NCBI GenBank assembly: GCA_013298215.1
Contig: JAAFKE010000001.1
Coordinates: 196,692 to 260,691, forward strand
DNA: 64,000 nt
Source: Cytophagales bacterium
GTDB taxonomy: Bacteria > Bacteroidota > Bacteroidia > Cytophagales > Spirosomataceae
Direction: 5' to 3'
The position numbers were made by a program, and so were the translations under genes. Of this stretch, positions 24,738 through 34,820 are shown in pieces; the stretch's first letter is position 1, and the number at the start of each line of letters is the position of its first letter. Under the pieces are notes generated by a model. It was not told the DNA's origin, made no database searches, and saw nothing but the letters and a program-made list of their open reading frames with translations.

Positions 24738-27700
24738 ATGAACGCAAGAACCCAAAAAAATGGTCTCCTGATGGGACTACTTCTGATCAGTGCGGCAGTG
24801 CTGGGCGTGTTCTGGACCGACAACCCAGGCATGGCAACGGAGCAAGAATTGGACAGTCTGTACGCCAAGCTGCCAGATGCCGCCAAACGAGACCCAAAAT
24901 ACGCCGTAGGTGCGCTGTCGGTGGCCGAAGGTTTACAAGCAACCCTGTTTGCCTCCGAACCAATGATCTGGAACCCCACCGATATTGACGTGGACGCGCG
25001 CGGACGGGTGTGGGTTTGCGAAGCCTACAACTACCGCCCCGCCATTACGGGCAATAAAACAAAAGCCGAGGGAGACCGAATTATGATTTTGGAAGACACC
25101 AACGGCGACGGGAAAGCCGATGTGAGCAAGGTTTTTTACCAAGATAAAGACCTTAACGCACCGCTCGGTATTTGTATTTTGGGCAACCGCGTCATCGTTT
25201 CGCAGAGTCCAGGCGTTTTTGTTTTAACGGACGAAAACGGAGACGACAAAGCCGATAAAAAAGAGATCATCTTTACGGGGGTCAGCGGGGTGCAACACGA
25301 CCACGGAATGCACGCCTTTGTGTTTGGCCCCGACGGCAAGCTGTATTTTAACTACGGCAACGACGGCAAACAGTTGTTGGACCGAAACGGAAACCCCGTC
25401 TATGACAAAATAACTAAAAAAGCCATTAACCCCGAAAACTTCAAGCAGGGCGTGGTATTTAGGTGCGACCCCGATTTTACGAACGTGGAGGTGCTGGGGC
25501 AAAACTTTAGAAATAACTACGAAGTGGCCGTCGATAGCTACGGCACGCTGTGGCAGTCGGACAACGACGACGACGGCAACAAGGGCGTTCGGATTAATTA
25601 TGTGATGGAATACGGCAACTATGGCTACACCGACGAGCTGACGGGCGCGGGCTGGGCAGCCAACCGCACGAACCTCGAAACAGAAATTCCGCACCGCCAT
25701 TGGCACCTAAACGACCCTGGCGTGGTGCCAAACCTGCTACAAACGGGGGCAGGATCACCGACGGGAATTTTGGTTTATGAAGGCAATATGCTCCCGCAAG
25801 TGTTTCAAAATCAGATTATTCACTGCGACGCTGGCCCCAACGTGGTGCGCTCCTACCCTACTCAAAAAGACGGCGCGGGCTACACCGCGCGGATTGAAAA
25901 TATTTTGTACGGCAAGCGCGACCAGTGGTTTAGACCGTCGGACGTGTGCGTGGCGCCCGATGGTTCGCTGATTGTAGCCGACTGGTATGACCCCGGCGTG
26001 GGTGGCCACCAGGCTGGAGATCTGGCGCGTGGACGGGTGTTTCGGGTTGCGCCTCCGTCGAGCCGGTACGTTGTGGCCAAGCCCGATTTTTCTTCGACAG
26101 CTGGCGCGGTGGCCGCCCTCGAAAGCCCCAATATGTCGGCGCGTTATCTGGCCTGGACCGCCCTCCAACAAAAAGGAATACTTGCCGAACCCGCACTGGT
26201 AAGAATGTACCGGAACAACCCAAACCCACGAATGAGGGCGCGGGCGTTGTTTTTGTTGTCTAAAATAGAGGGAGCAAACAAAGAAACCCTGGCCAACGCC
26301 CTGCAAGATGCCAACCCCGACCTTCGGATTGCGGCACTGCGGGCGGTGCGCCAGTGGAACTCCGACGCAACACCCTACATCAAAAAATTGGTAAACGACC
26401 CCAATCCCGCCGTCAGGCGCGAATGCGCCATTGCACTGCGCCGCAACGCTACCTTCGACGCACCCGACTTGTGGGCGCAGCTGGCCATGCAACACGACGG
26501 CAAAGACCGCTGGTATTTGGAGGCCCTCGGCATTGGAGCGGCTGGACAGTGGGATACGTTTTTTGCGGCCTGGCAAAAAAGGGCGGGGGCTGCCGCCATA
26601 AACAATCTGGGCGGAAAAGACATCGTTTGGCGGGCACGCACCAAAGCGTCGGTGCCGATGCTGGCGCAATTGGCCGCCGACGCGTCGCTGGGGCTCAAAG
26701 ACCGACTACGCTATTTTAGGGCTTTCGATTTCAACCCAGGGGGCACCGAAAAATCGGAGGCTTTGCTCAATATCATTAAACAAAACCAAAACGACAACGA
26801 AGTGCGGTCGCTGGCACTGCGCCACCTCGACCCCGCCTTCGTGCGGCAGTCGGGCGAGGCAATGGGTGCGTTGCAAAACCTGTTAGACACGTCTTTTGGA
26901 ACGCAAGAATATTTAGAACTGGTTGCCAAATACGAACTGACCGCCGAAAACAACCGGCTGTTGGACATTGCCATCAAAAACCCCAACAACTTAGCTCAAA
27001 CTGCCGTGGGCCAATTGCTCAAACAAAAGGGTGCGCCGCTGGTCTGGGGAGTGATAAACGGCCAAAACACCGACGCCAGCATTGCCATCATGGCCGCCAT
27101 GAAGGGTGTAGGAAGCCGAGAGTCAGTAGAGATGCTTAAATCGGTGGCCACCGACTCCAAACGTAGCCTCAACGTGCGGCGCGAGGCCATGCGGAGCGTA
27201 GGCGGCAGTTGGGGCGGCGAAGACGCAGTTGTTAGTATGCTCAGAGCCAAGCAAATACCCGCCAATCTGATTGCCTCGGCCGTGGATGGACTTACTTACG
27301 CTTGGCGCACCAGTATCCGCACCGAGGCCGCTTCGTATTTACCAAATGCCAAAGCTGGCTCGGCCAAAAAAATGCCCGTCATCACCGACCTGCTGGCCAT
27401 GAAAGGCAACGTAGAAAGCGGGCAAACTGTGTTTAAAAACCAATGTGCGGTGTGCCATAAAGTTGGCAACGACGGTGCGGACTTTGGCCCGCAGCTCACC
27501 GAAATTGGCAGCAAGCTCCCCAAAGAGGCGCAATACACCTCTATTTTGTACCCAAGTGGGGGCATAAGTTTTGGCTACGAAGGCCACGAGGTGAGACTAA
27601 AAGACGGGGCGGTGATTTCGGGCATTGTGGCCAGCAAAACCGAGACCGACCTCAAAATGAAGTTTCCGGGCGGCACAACAATGGACTATAAAATGAAAGA

Positions 27701-27818
27701 TGTTGTGTCGATCAAAAAGATGGACGAGTCGATGATGTCTGCCAACCTCCACGAAAACATGAAAACGAAAGAGCTCGTCGATTTGGTGGAATACTTGATG
27801 ACTTTGAAGAAAAAGTAA
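24738..27818 (+). CDS. PVC-type heme-binding protein with HEAT repeats and cytochrome c
   Basis: 1026 residues from the ATG at 24738; the longer open frame upstream adds non-homologous sequence. After a signal or anchor (about 9-27) comes a beta-propeller of the putative membrane-bound dehydrogenase type (NPTDIDVDARGRVWVCEAYN, VAPDGSLIVADWYDPGVGGH). A HEAT-like helical stretch follows (about 430-880). The last ~130 residues are a cytochrome c domain with heme motif CAVCHKVG (CxxCH). This architecture is common in Planctomycetes and Bacteroidota and is believed to oxidise sugars or other substrates at the cell envelope. Its substrate is unknown. It is monocistronic and ends at a strong terminator. 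Confidence 0.9.
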   Translation: MNARTQKNGLLMGLLLISAAVLGVFWTDNPGMATEQELDSLYAKLPDAAKRDPKYAVGALSVAEGLQATLFASEPMIWNPTDIDVDARGRVWVCEAYNYRPAITGNKTKAEGDRIMILEDTNGDGKADVSKVFYQDKDLNAPLGICILGNRVIVSQSPGVFVLTDENGDDKADKKEIIFTGVSGVQHDHGMHAFVFGPDGKLYFNYGNDGKQLLDRNGNPVYDKITKKAINPENFKQGVVFRCDPDFTNVEVLGQNFRNNYEVAVDSYGTLWQSDNDDDGNKGVRINYVMEYGNYGYTDELTGAGWAANRTNLETEIPHRHWHLNDPGVVPNLLQTGAGSPTGILVYEGNMLPQVFQNQIIHCDAGPNVVRSYPTQKDGAGYTARIENILYGKRDQWFRPSDVCVAPDGSLIVADWYDPGVGGHQAGDLARGRVFRVAPPSSRYVVAKPDFSSTAGAVAALESPNMSARYLAWTALQQKGILAEPALVRMYRNNPNPRMRARALFLLSKIEGANKETLANALQDANPDLRIAALRAVRQWNSDATPYIKKLVNDPNPAVRRECAIALRRNATFDAPDLWAQLAMQHDGKDRWYLEALGIGAAGQWDTFFAAWQKRAGAAAINNLGGKDIVWRARTKASVPMLAQLAADASLGLKDRLRYFRAFDFNPGGTEKSEALLNIIKQNQNDNEVRSLALRHLDPAFVRQSGEAMGALQNLLDTSFGTQEYLELVAKYELTAENNRLLDIAIKNPNNLAQTAVGQLLKQKGAPLVWGVINGQNTDASIAIMAAMKGVGSRESVEMLKSVATDSKRSLNVRREAMRSVGGSWGGEDAVVSMLRAKQIPANLIASAVDGLTYAWRTSIRTEAASYLPNAKAGSAKKMPVITDLLAMKGNVESGQTVFKNQCAVCHKVGNDGADFGPQLTEIGSKLPKEAQYTSILYPSGGISFGYEGHEVRLKDGAVISGIVASKTETDLKMKFPGGTTMDYKMKDVVSIKKMDESMMSANLHENMKTKELVDLVEYLMTLKKK

Positions 27819-27840
27819 GGTTTTACAACACATTCCGCAC

Positions 27841-27880
27841 AAAAAAGTCCGTCAGACTCTCGTAGCTGACGGACTTTTTT
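27841..27880. terminator. Bidirectional terminator after the PVC cytochrome gene
   Basis: AAAAAAGTCCGTCAG (27841-27855) pairs perfectly with CTGACGGACTTTTTT (27866-27880). U-tracts on both strands serve the convergent cytochrome and permease genes. Confidence 0.92.
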
Positions 27881-27927
27881 GTGCAGTTTATTTACGCCTT
27901 CGCAGCATAAACCGACGGTCTCGGTTG

Positions 27928-29430
27928 TTATTTTTCGAGTTTATTGAGGTTGCTATTTGGGCGGCCGTAGGCAAAGTAAACCACCATGCCCAACGCCAAC
28001 CAGCCCACGGCGCAGTACTTGGCCAAGTCGCTGAGGCTAACGATCAAAATGGTGTTTACGATAATGCCAAGGGGGGCAATAACAAACAGAATCGGTGCTT
28101 TGAAGGGACGCTCGCGCTCGGGTTCGCGGATGCGGAGCAGCAGCACGGCCAAGCAAACCATGGCAAAGGCAAAGAGCGTTCCGAAACTGGTCATGTCGCC
28201 CAGAATACCGATCGGCGTGAAGGCCGCCACCATCGACACCGCCAGGCCAACCAACACAGTGCTTTTCCAGGGCGTTTTGAATGTGGGGTGAATTTCTTTA
28301 AAAAATTTGGGCAACAGGCCGTCTTTGGCCATTCCCAAAAACACCCGCGTTTGGCCGAGCATCATCACCAGCATAACCGAAATGAGCCCCGTGGTGGCGG
28401 CGGCGGTTACGATAAACACCGCCCAGTTTTGTCCCACACTCTCGAACGCGTAAGCTACTGGCGCTTTGAGGGCGTCGCCCACGATGGCGTTGTAGTCGAT
28501 CATGCCCGTGAGCACCAGCGACACCAGAATGTACAAAACCGTGCACACCAACAGCGACGTGATAATGGCAAACGGCATATCTTTGCGAGGATTAATGGCC
28601 TCGCCAGCCTGCGTAGAAACGGCATCGAAACCAATGTAGGCAAAGAAAATTGCCGACGCGCCGCTGATTACGCCCTGAAAACCGTAGGCTTCTACCAAGA
28701 TAGGCTTGTTGTTGGCATCGAGCATTTCGCCAGGAATCATCCGCGCCTCGGGGATGAACGGTATCCAGTTTTGGGTTTTAATGAAAAACGCACCGGCAAT
28801 AATCACAAAAATAACGGCCACTACTTTTATAATTACAATGATGTTGTTGGCACTGGCGGCCTCTTTGATTCCTTTTACTAATATGTACGTAACCAACCAA
28901 ACGATGATAAACGCGGGCAGATTGACGGCAAACGAAGGGCGGTCCAGGCCGTTATCAACGGCAAATTTGGCGGCGGAGACGGGGTCGTTTCGGAGCCAAA
29001 ACGGAATATCTATCCCGAAAAGGTGCATCAGTTTATTGAAATACCCCGACCAACTCACGGCTACCGTCATGGCACCCATGGCATACTCGAGGATGAGCCC
29101 CCAACCAATGGCCCACGCAAAAAGCTCCCCGATGGTGCCGTAGGCGTAGGCGTAGGCCGAGCCTTCGACGGGTAGCATGGCGGCAAATTCGGCGTAGCAA
29201 AGGGCGGCAAAAATACAGCCGATTCCTGCCACCACAAACGACAGTGCCAGCGCGGGGCCAGCGTGGTAGTGGGCGGCCGTGCCCGTGAGCACAAAAATAC
29301 CGCCACCAATAATAGCACCGATACCAATGGCGGTCAAACTCCATTTTCCCAGAACCCGCTTCAGTTCGCTTTTCTGAATATCTTGTTCAAAAAGGTACGT
29401 TGGCTTCTTTCGCCAGATCGAATAACTCAT
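27928..29430 (-). CDS. APC-superfamily amino acid permease
   Basis: 500 residues with about 12-13 hydrophobic segments. The first helix carries the unwound substrate motif GIGAIIGGGIFVLTG, and the amino end (about 1-30) is a typical cytosolic APC tail. Sequence features are closest to the cationic amino acid transporter (CAT) branch, but the substrate cannot be fixed. It is an inner-membrane protein. It lies between a terminator and its own 122-base upstream gap. Confidence 0.92.
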   Translation of the reverse strand: MSYSIWRKKPTYLFEQDIQKSELKRVLGKWSLTAIGIGAIIGGGIFVLTGTAAHYHAGPALALSFVVAGIGCIFAALCYAEFAAMLPVEGSAYAYAYGTIGELFAWAIGWGLILEYAMGAMTVAVSWSGYFNKLMHLFGIDIPFWLRNDPVSAAKFAVDNGLDRPSFAVNLPAFIIVWLVTYILVKGIKEAASANNIIVIIKVVAVIFVIIAGAFFIKTQNWIPFIPEARMIPGEMLDANNKPILVEAYGFQGVISGASAIFFAYIGFDAVSTQAGEAINPRKDMPFAIITSLLVCTVLYILVSLVLTGMIDYNAIVGDALKAPVAYAFESVGQNWAVFIVTAAATTGLISVMLVMMLGQTRVFLGMAKDGLLPKFFKEIHPTFKTPWKSTVLVGLAVSMVAAFTPIGILGDMTSFGTLFAFAMVCLAVLLLRIREPERERPFKAPILFVIAPLGIIVNTILIVSLSDLAKYCAVGWLALGMVVYFAYGRPNSNLNKLEK

Positions 29431-29552
29431 TGTGTTGTGTTGAGATTAATTGGTTAAGTTTTGATTTAGAGTTGAAAAGTACGCCCAAAGCAAACATTAA
29501 CCAAATTTTATGCCGACAAACCTTGATTTGCCCGAAAATTACCGTTCGCTTT

Positions 29553-32384
29553 TTACCTAAAACCAGCCGTATCGTAGAACGACCGGCGCCGGCTCAGTTT
29601 CAAGTCGCGCAGCAGCGTGGACTTGGCACGGAGCGTGAAACTGTAATTTCCTTGTCGCTGGCCGTTGCCCGAGTAGGGTGTCCATTCAAAAAACATCTCC
29701 CAGCAGTGCAAATCGCGGATCACGCTCACCGTCGTGAACGCCACCGACTTGGCCTGCACGTCGTAACCCGTTTGGTAAGTAAATTTCCACTTGGGCGTGA
29801 GGCTAAAATCGCCCGTCATACTGATGGTCTGCACGGTTATGCCTTTTTGCAGGCCGTTTCGCTGGTAGCTAAAATTGTAGTTTAGGTTCACACTCCACGG
29901 CACGTTGAAATCGACGTACAAATCGGGATTGTTTTTGATGAACTCTTTTTGGGTCTCGGAGGCCTCGCTGGCAGGCTTGTTGCTGGTTTTATCAGCTTCT
30001 TTTTTTTTGGTGGCTGGTCTAAAATTTTTAGAAAAACCAAATTGCGCCCCACTAAGCCGCGCCAAACCCTGGCCCTGCGACAGCGCGAAACGGTTGATGC
30101 GCGCGCCCACCTCGCCGTAGCCAGGCGCTTTCACGTAGGCGTAGGGGTCAAAAACGGTCGAAACGTTGAAGTTGATGTCTTTTAATATTCGGGCGTTGGT
30201 GCCGATCAGTATCGTAGAAAGCCCCAGCGAGTCGGCCATGAGGTCGTAGCTACCGCCAATGCCGAGGTTGTCTAACAACGACATTTTCTCGAACTGAACC
30301 GAGGCCGTATCGCTCTTGGAACGTAGTTTCATCTCGAAACTGTTGTTCAAACTGAACGACACCGCCGCCGATGACCGCGACCCAAATCCACCCCGCTGGA
30401 TGGTGCCAAAGCGGCTGTATTTTTCAAACCGCTTTTCAATGTCGGCTCCGTCGTTGATCTGGACGTTCTGGAATTTTTGCCCCGAAAGATCTGGCGTATA
30501 ACTAATGCTGGCCGACGGAATGAGCGTGTGCCGAATGGCCTCCACGCGCCTACCCCGCACAAAAACGGTGCCGTAAACGCGCGTATTCACGCTCATACCA
30601 AACGAATAACTGTTCACAAACGACACGCTGTTGAGTGTATCCACGCGCACTTTGTTGTTGCCCGCGTAGGTGTATTGAAACTCCCGAGTGAACAGTTCGC
30701 CTTGGAGCGAAATGGTGGGCGTAAAGTTAAAATATTTGGCAATCTTGAAGTTAGGCAACGCAATTGGCAACGAGTAGCGGCCCGAAACTTGGGCGTTTTT
30801 CATAAAAATGGGCAAGTTGGCCAAGTTAAAATTGAGCGGATTCGACCGCCGCCCCGACGCATCTACCACGTTGGTATCTAAGGCATTGGCAAACTTAAAA
30901 CCCAAGCGCACAAACGAGGTGTCGATCGACTGGCGGGAGTTATTGATCGAATACCCCCCCTGAAAATCGACCCCGAGCCTAAAACTCTCGTACCAACGCC
31001 CCGTGCCGCCTTTGAGGGCAAAGGGGGCAATCTGGTTTAGGCCGAAACTAAGATCAAGGCCAATGTCGGTCTCGCCAGGGTCGGTGCGGCCCGTGAGCTG
31101 ATTGAATTGCCCGAACTTTTGGTTCACCCTTGCACTGGAACTCATGCGGCCGTATTGCCCAAATTGGCGGCTGTATTGCACCGACGACCCCGCCACGTTC
31201 GACGAATACCGCTGGGTGTTTTGCTCATTAAATTGATTGAAACTATTGCTCGACACATTGACCGACGCGCCAAAACTCGAATTGCCGTGCGGCACGGGCG
31301 CGTGCGACCACCGAACGCTGAAATCGTTGCGGGGGTCGGTCACGCCCAGCCGCCGCGACACCTCGTCGGGCGTGTTGTTGCGGTTGAAACTGAGCGCGAA
31401 GGCCCCGTTGTAGCGGTATTTTTTGGTATAAGTAGATTGCATTCCAATTCCCCAACTGCCTTTTGAGTAGATCTGCCCCGTGAAAACGGCGTTGAAATAC
31501 TGACTGGCGGCCCAGTAATACCCAAAATCGCGCAGAAAAAAACCGCGTCCGTTCGGTTCTTCGCCGTAGTTACCAAAAATAATGCCCGATGTTCCAGCTT
31601 CTTTTTTTTGCGGGATCGGAAAAAAACCGAAGGGCAAACCAATGGGCAAAGGAATCTCTCCCAAGTAAAAATTGAAGCGCCCCGAAACCACCTGTTTGTT
31701 GGGAATAACCTTGAGCCGGCGCGAGTAAATATGGAAGTGCGGCGTGGCCAAGTTGCAGGTCGTATAAACCGACCCCCTAATGTACAGGTTGTCTTCATCG
31801 TCTTTTTTCACCTTCTCGCCCCTGATGTTGCCTTCGCCCTGCTGGGTAATTACGCCCTGGATAAGCCCCTTTTTGGTCTTGAAATTGTAGCGCATTTCTT
31901 TGGCGTCGTACTTTTCGGAACCGTCCTGAAAGACGGGTTTACCCCTTATTTTTCGGGTCGTCGAGTCGTAGGTGCCTCTGGCGTAGAGTTCGTTGGTTTG
32001 GTAGTTGATTCTGATGTAGTCGGCGGTGAGTTTTATGGTGCCGTAATCGACCTTGGCATCTCCGTACAAATCTACGATTCGCCCCGTCACGTCCATTTCG
32101 GTCGAATCTTTGGCATCGTATTTGACGGTTGTTTTTAGGTCAGAGTCGTCTTGAAGTGTATCTTTGCGGACTGAATCGGCCGCGAATTTTTTATTGAGCG
32201 TGTCGGCAAGTATTTGAACAAGCGTATCTTTGCGGCCGTCGGTGGCCGTTTTGATGGCCGCACCAATTGCTTTAGTCTTGGCACGGCGGCCAAACTGGCT
32301 TCGTGCGGTGGGTGTCATCAACCAAAAAATAGCCAACAGGCAGGCACACCGAATAATAAATTTGTATTTTAGTTGTTTTATCAA
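29553..32384 (-). CDS. lptD: LptD-like outer-membrane LPS assembly protein
   Basis: 943 residues. A signal peptide (about 1-29) is followed by an OstA-like periplasmic domain (about 90-230: VTGRIVDLYGDAKVDYGTI) and a long beta-barrel with many alternating aromatic strands. In Bacteroidota this family inserts lipopolysaccharide into the outer leaflet. No ATG is available: the best start is the TTG at 32384, the only one giving the signal peptide. The gene is divergent from the amidase gene; a LptA-like partner is encoded at 57469-59202. Length matches homologues. Confidence 0.88.
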   Translation of the reverse strand: MIKQLKYKFIIRCACLLAIFWLMTPTARSQFGRRAKTKAIGAAIKTATDGRKDTLVQILADTLNKKFAADSVRKDTLQDDSDLKTTVKYDAKDSTEMDVTGRIVDLYGDAKVDYGTIKLTADYIRINYQTNELYARGTYDSTTRKIRGKPVFQDGSEKYDAKEMRYNFKTKKGLIQGVITQQGEGNIRGEKVKKDDEDNLYIRGSVYTTCNLATPHFHIYSRRLKVIPNKQVVSGRFNFYLGEIPLPIGLPFGFFPIPQKKEAGTSGIIFGNYGEEPNGRGFFLRDFGYYWAASQYFNAVFTGQIYSKGSWGIGMQSTYTKKYRYNGAFALSFNRNNTPDEVSRRLGVTDPRNDFSVRWSHAPVPHGNSSFGASVNVSSNSFNQFNEQNTQRYSSNVAGSSVQYSRQFGQYGRMSSSARVNQKFGQFNQLTGRTDPGETDIGLDLSFGLNQIAPFALKGGTGRWYESFRLGVDFQGGYSINNSRQSIDTSFVRLGFKFANALDTNVVDASGRRSNPLNFNLANLPIFMKNAQVSGRYSLPIALPNFKIAKYFNFTPTISLQGELFTREFQYTYAGNNKVRVDTLNSVSFVNSYSFGMSVNTRVYGTVFVRGRRVEAIRHTLIPSASISYTPDLSGQKFQNVQINDGADIEKRFEKYSRFGTIQRGGFGSRSSAAVSFSLNNSFEMKLRSKSDTASVQFEKMSLLDNLGIGGSYDLMADSLGLSTILIGTNARILKDINFNVSTVFDPYAYVKAPGYGEVGARINRFALSQGQGLARLSGAQFGFSKNFRPATKKKEADKTSNKPASEASETQKEFIKNNPDLYVDFNVPWSVNLNYNFSYQRNGLQKGITVQTISMTGDFSLTPKWKFTYQTGYDVQAKSVAFTTVSVIRDLHCWEMFFEWTPYSGNGQRQGNYSFTLRAKSTLLRDLKLSRRRSFYDTAGFR

Positions 32385-32460
32385 TTGTTATATTTTTTGT
32401 AACCTTACTGACAAAATTAGCGCATCGACCATTGAGAATGATCCTTTTCCCCTAAAAATA

Positions 32461-33258
32461 ATGTTAAAGATTCTTAAATACCTGTTTTTGATGGTTGCCA
32501 TTTCGTGCGTGGGCTTCGTGGCCAAACCACCAAATACTGGGGGTAGTCTCAGGAGATTTACGCTCGTTATTGATGCTGGCCACGGTGGCAAAGACCCTGG
32601 CGCGCGCGGAAAATACGCCTCCGAAAAAGACATCGTTCTCAAATTGGCCCTGCAACTGGCAAGCAAAGTAAAAAAAGACTCGCCCAACGTTAAAGTCATT
32701 TTAACCCGCGCCAGCGATGAGTTCATCGAACTCAACGAACGGTCGGAAATTGCCAACCGCAAAAAAGCTGATCTCTTTGTGTCGCTCCACTGCAACGCTG
32801 TGCCCAAAAATAGCGTCGTGCACGGCACCGAAACTTTTGCGATGGGTTTGCATAAATCGAACGAAAACTTGGAAGTTGCCAAACGCGAAAACGCCGTTAT
32901 CTTGCAAGAAGAAAACTACCAACAAACCTACAAAGGCTACAACCCAAAGTCTCCGTTGGCGCACATTATGTTGTCTAACTTTCAGAACGCCTACCTCACC
33001 AATAGCCTGGTTTTGGCCGACAAGATCGAGAAACAGTTCAAGAAGTCGGGGCGCAGCAGCCGGGGCGTAAAACAAGCGGGTTTTATTGTGCTCTGGAAAG
33101 CAGCCATGCCAGCCGTGCTGGTCGAAGCTGGATTTTTGTCTAACCGCACCGAGGAAGAATATTTAGACTCCGACAAAGGCCAAGACGAGATAACCGACTC
33201 CATACTTAATGCCATAAAAGCCTACCGCGAGGACATAGAGAGCAACGAAGATCAATAG
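32461..33258 (+). CDS. N-acetylmuramoyl-L-alanine amidase (Amidase_3)
   Basis: 265 residues from the ATG at 32461, giving a signal peptide (about 1-20); an upstream extension would overlap the lptD gene. The catalytic domain contains VIDAGHGGKDPGARG (zinc His in AGHGG), FVSLHCNA (second His) and AVLVEAGFLSNRTEE (catalytic Glu). It cleaves the amide bond between MurNAc and the peptide stem and acts in cell separation. The stop is 21 bases from the MCE gene, so the two are probably cotranscribed. Confidence 0.93.
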   Translation: MLKILKYLFLMVAISCVGFVAKPPNTGGSLRRFTLVIDAGHGGKDPGARGKYASEKDIVLKLALQLASKVKKDSPNVKVILTRASDEFIELNERSEIANRKKADLFVSLHCNAVPKNSVVHGTETFAMGLHKSNENLEVAKRENAVILQEENYQQTYKGYNPKSPLAHIMLSNFQNAYLTNSLVLADKIEKQFKKSGRSSRGVKQAGFIVLWKAAMPAVLVEAGFLSNRTEEEYLDSDKGQDEITDSILNAIKAYREDIESNEDQ

Positions 33259-33279
33259 TTTTTAAATCACAAAGCAGCC

Positions 33280-34239
33280 ATGAAATTTTCAAGTGAAGCA
33301 AGAGTTGGGGTACTGGCCATTGTGGCAATAGCCATATTTTATTTTGGATTTAACTTTTTAAAAGGCACCGATTTCTTCTCGAAAACAGCGGTTTACTACG
33401 CCATTTTCGACAACGTGGGCGCACTCGTGCCGTCGAGCCCCGTTAAGATCAACGGGGTGGTAGTGGGCCGAGTAAAGGAAACTGAAATTTTGCAGAACCT
33501 GGACAATAAAGTCGCCGTAACCCTCGAAATAAAACGCAGCGTGAGCATCCCACGCGACAGCCGCGCCATTTTAACGACCGAACTTTTGGGCGGGGCACTC
33601 ATTCAACTCGAAATGAGCAAAAATACTGCCATGTTTGCCAGCGGCGACACCATTACGGCCATGGTCGAGAAAGGAATAAAAGAGGTAGCACAGGAAAGAA
33701 TTGTGCCAGTACTCCATACCGCCGACTCTCTGATGAAAGGATTGAATAAAGTGGTTGGAAAATTTGAAGGAACGGCTGCCTATCTTAATCAATTGCTGCA
33801 GTCGAGCGACCGAATGGTGGTGGGCGTGAACACCCTGGTGAACGCAAATACCAAAAGTCTGGCGGGCGTATTGGCCAACATGAACGCCCTGACGGCCTCG
33901 CTCGTAGAAACCGAAAAGGCACTCAAACCCATTCTACTCAAAACCAACACCCTCGCCGACTCGCTGGCCTCCATTCGCATCGGCGAAACCCTCAACCGCA
34001 CCAACGCGGCGGTGGCATCGCTCCAAAACATTTTGACCAACCTGCAAAAAGGCCAAGGAACGGCTGGCAAGTTATTGAAAAGCGACGCGCTCTATAATAA
34101 CCTCAATTACAGCATAGTGAGCCTCAACAACCTACTCACCAACTTCAGGGAGCACCCAAAAAGATACGTCAATCTGTCGATTTTTGGCAAAAAGGAAACA
34201 GGCCCCGCCAAGTCGGTTATTCAGCAAGACAGTTTGTAG
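33280..34239 (+). CDS. MlaD/MCE-domain lipid transport protein
   Basis: 319 residues. One membrane segment (about 8-26) anchors an MCE domain (about 35-115: GALVPSSPVKINGVVVGRV). The rest is helical and coiled-coil-like with many Asn, Ser and Leu (about 150-290). MCE proteins carry phospholipids between the membranes, usually with MlaE and MlaF; neither gene is in this window. The gene is transcribed after the amidase gene, and its end overlaps the convergent MobA-like gene by 19 bases. Confidence 0.9.
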   Translation: MKFSSEARVGVLAIVAIAIFYFGFNFLKGTDFFSKTAVYYAIFDNVGALVPSSPVKINGVVVGRVKETEILQNLDNKVAVTLEIKRSVSIPRDSRAILTTELLGGALIQLEMSKNTAMFASGDTITAMVEKGIKEVAQERIVPVLHTADSLMKGLNKVVGKFEGTAAYLNQLLQSSDRMVVGVNTLVNANTKSLAGVLANMNALTASLVETEKALKPILLKTNTLADSLASIRIGETLNRTNAAVASLQNILTNLQKGQGTAGKLLKSDALYNNLNYSIVSLNNLLTNFREHPKRYVNLSIFGKKETGPAKSVIQQDSL

Positions 34240-34811
34240 GTTTGGTAGTCTTGGGGGGTGTCTAAGTCTATATTTCCCAGGTCGAAGCGCACCCGTGCGG
34301 TCTGCTCTGGGAACTTATGCAGCAAGAAACGCGCACCTTTGTCGCCCTGTAAGTCAAGCAATTCAGTGAACATTTCGCGCTCAAAAAGCACCGGAACACC
34401 CAATTGGTCTTCGTACTGGCAAGCCACTATTTTTTTGCTGGTGAGCGCTTGAACTTTGGCCATGGATGTGAGCAGCTGAACCGAAATATGGGGCTGGTCG
34501 CAGACCAACATCATGGCAGCGTCGAGTTTTTTTTCGGTCATGTACAGGCCCACCAAACCCATTTTCACCGACGTGGACATTCCCTCTTCCCACTTGGGGT
34601 TCTCGATAATGGTCACGGGGAGGTCTGCAAGTTGGGGGGCAATTTGGGTTTTGTTGGCTCCCAAAACCACCACCACGGGTCTAAATTTGGTAGCCAAAGC
34701 CACCTCCACGGTGCGCCTCAGCAGGGTTGTTCCGCCCAAGTCTAAGAGTTGCTTGGGTGTTCCCATGCGCTTCGATGCCCCCGCCGCCAAAATCACAATT
34801 CCGATGTTCAT
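34221..34811 (-). CDS. MobA-like nucleotidyltransferase
   Basis: 196 residues starting at the ATG at 34811 (a TTG two codons upstream is less likely). The nucleotidyltransferase motif LAAGASKRMGTPKQLL is at residues 6-21, and MMLVCDQPHIS is the metal-binding Asp motif. It resembles MocA/MobA-type enzymes that transfer CMP or GMP to molybdopterin. No other molybdenum-cofactor gene is nearby, so the role is by similarity only. Its end overlaps that of the MCE gene by 19 bases. Confidence 0.85.
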   Translation of the reverse strand: MNIGIVILAAGASKRMGTPKQLLDLGGTTLLRRTVEVALATKFRPVVVVLGANKTQIAPQLADLPVTIIENPKWEEGMSTSVKMGLVGLYMTEKKLDAAMMLVCDQPHISVQLLTSMAKVQALTSKKIVACQYEDQLGVPVLFEREMFTELLDLQGDKGARFLLHKFPEQTARVRFDLGNIDLDTPQDYQTYKLSC

Positions 34812-34820
34812 ACCCAAAAA

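Noticed and set aside
25755-26669. Long open frame of 304 codons on the minus strand
   Set aside because: Antisense to the PVC cytochrome gene and rich in Arg/His/Gly as expected of a shadow frame.
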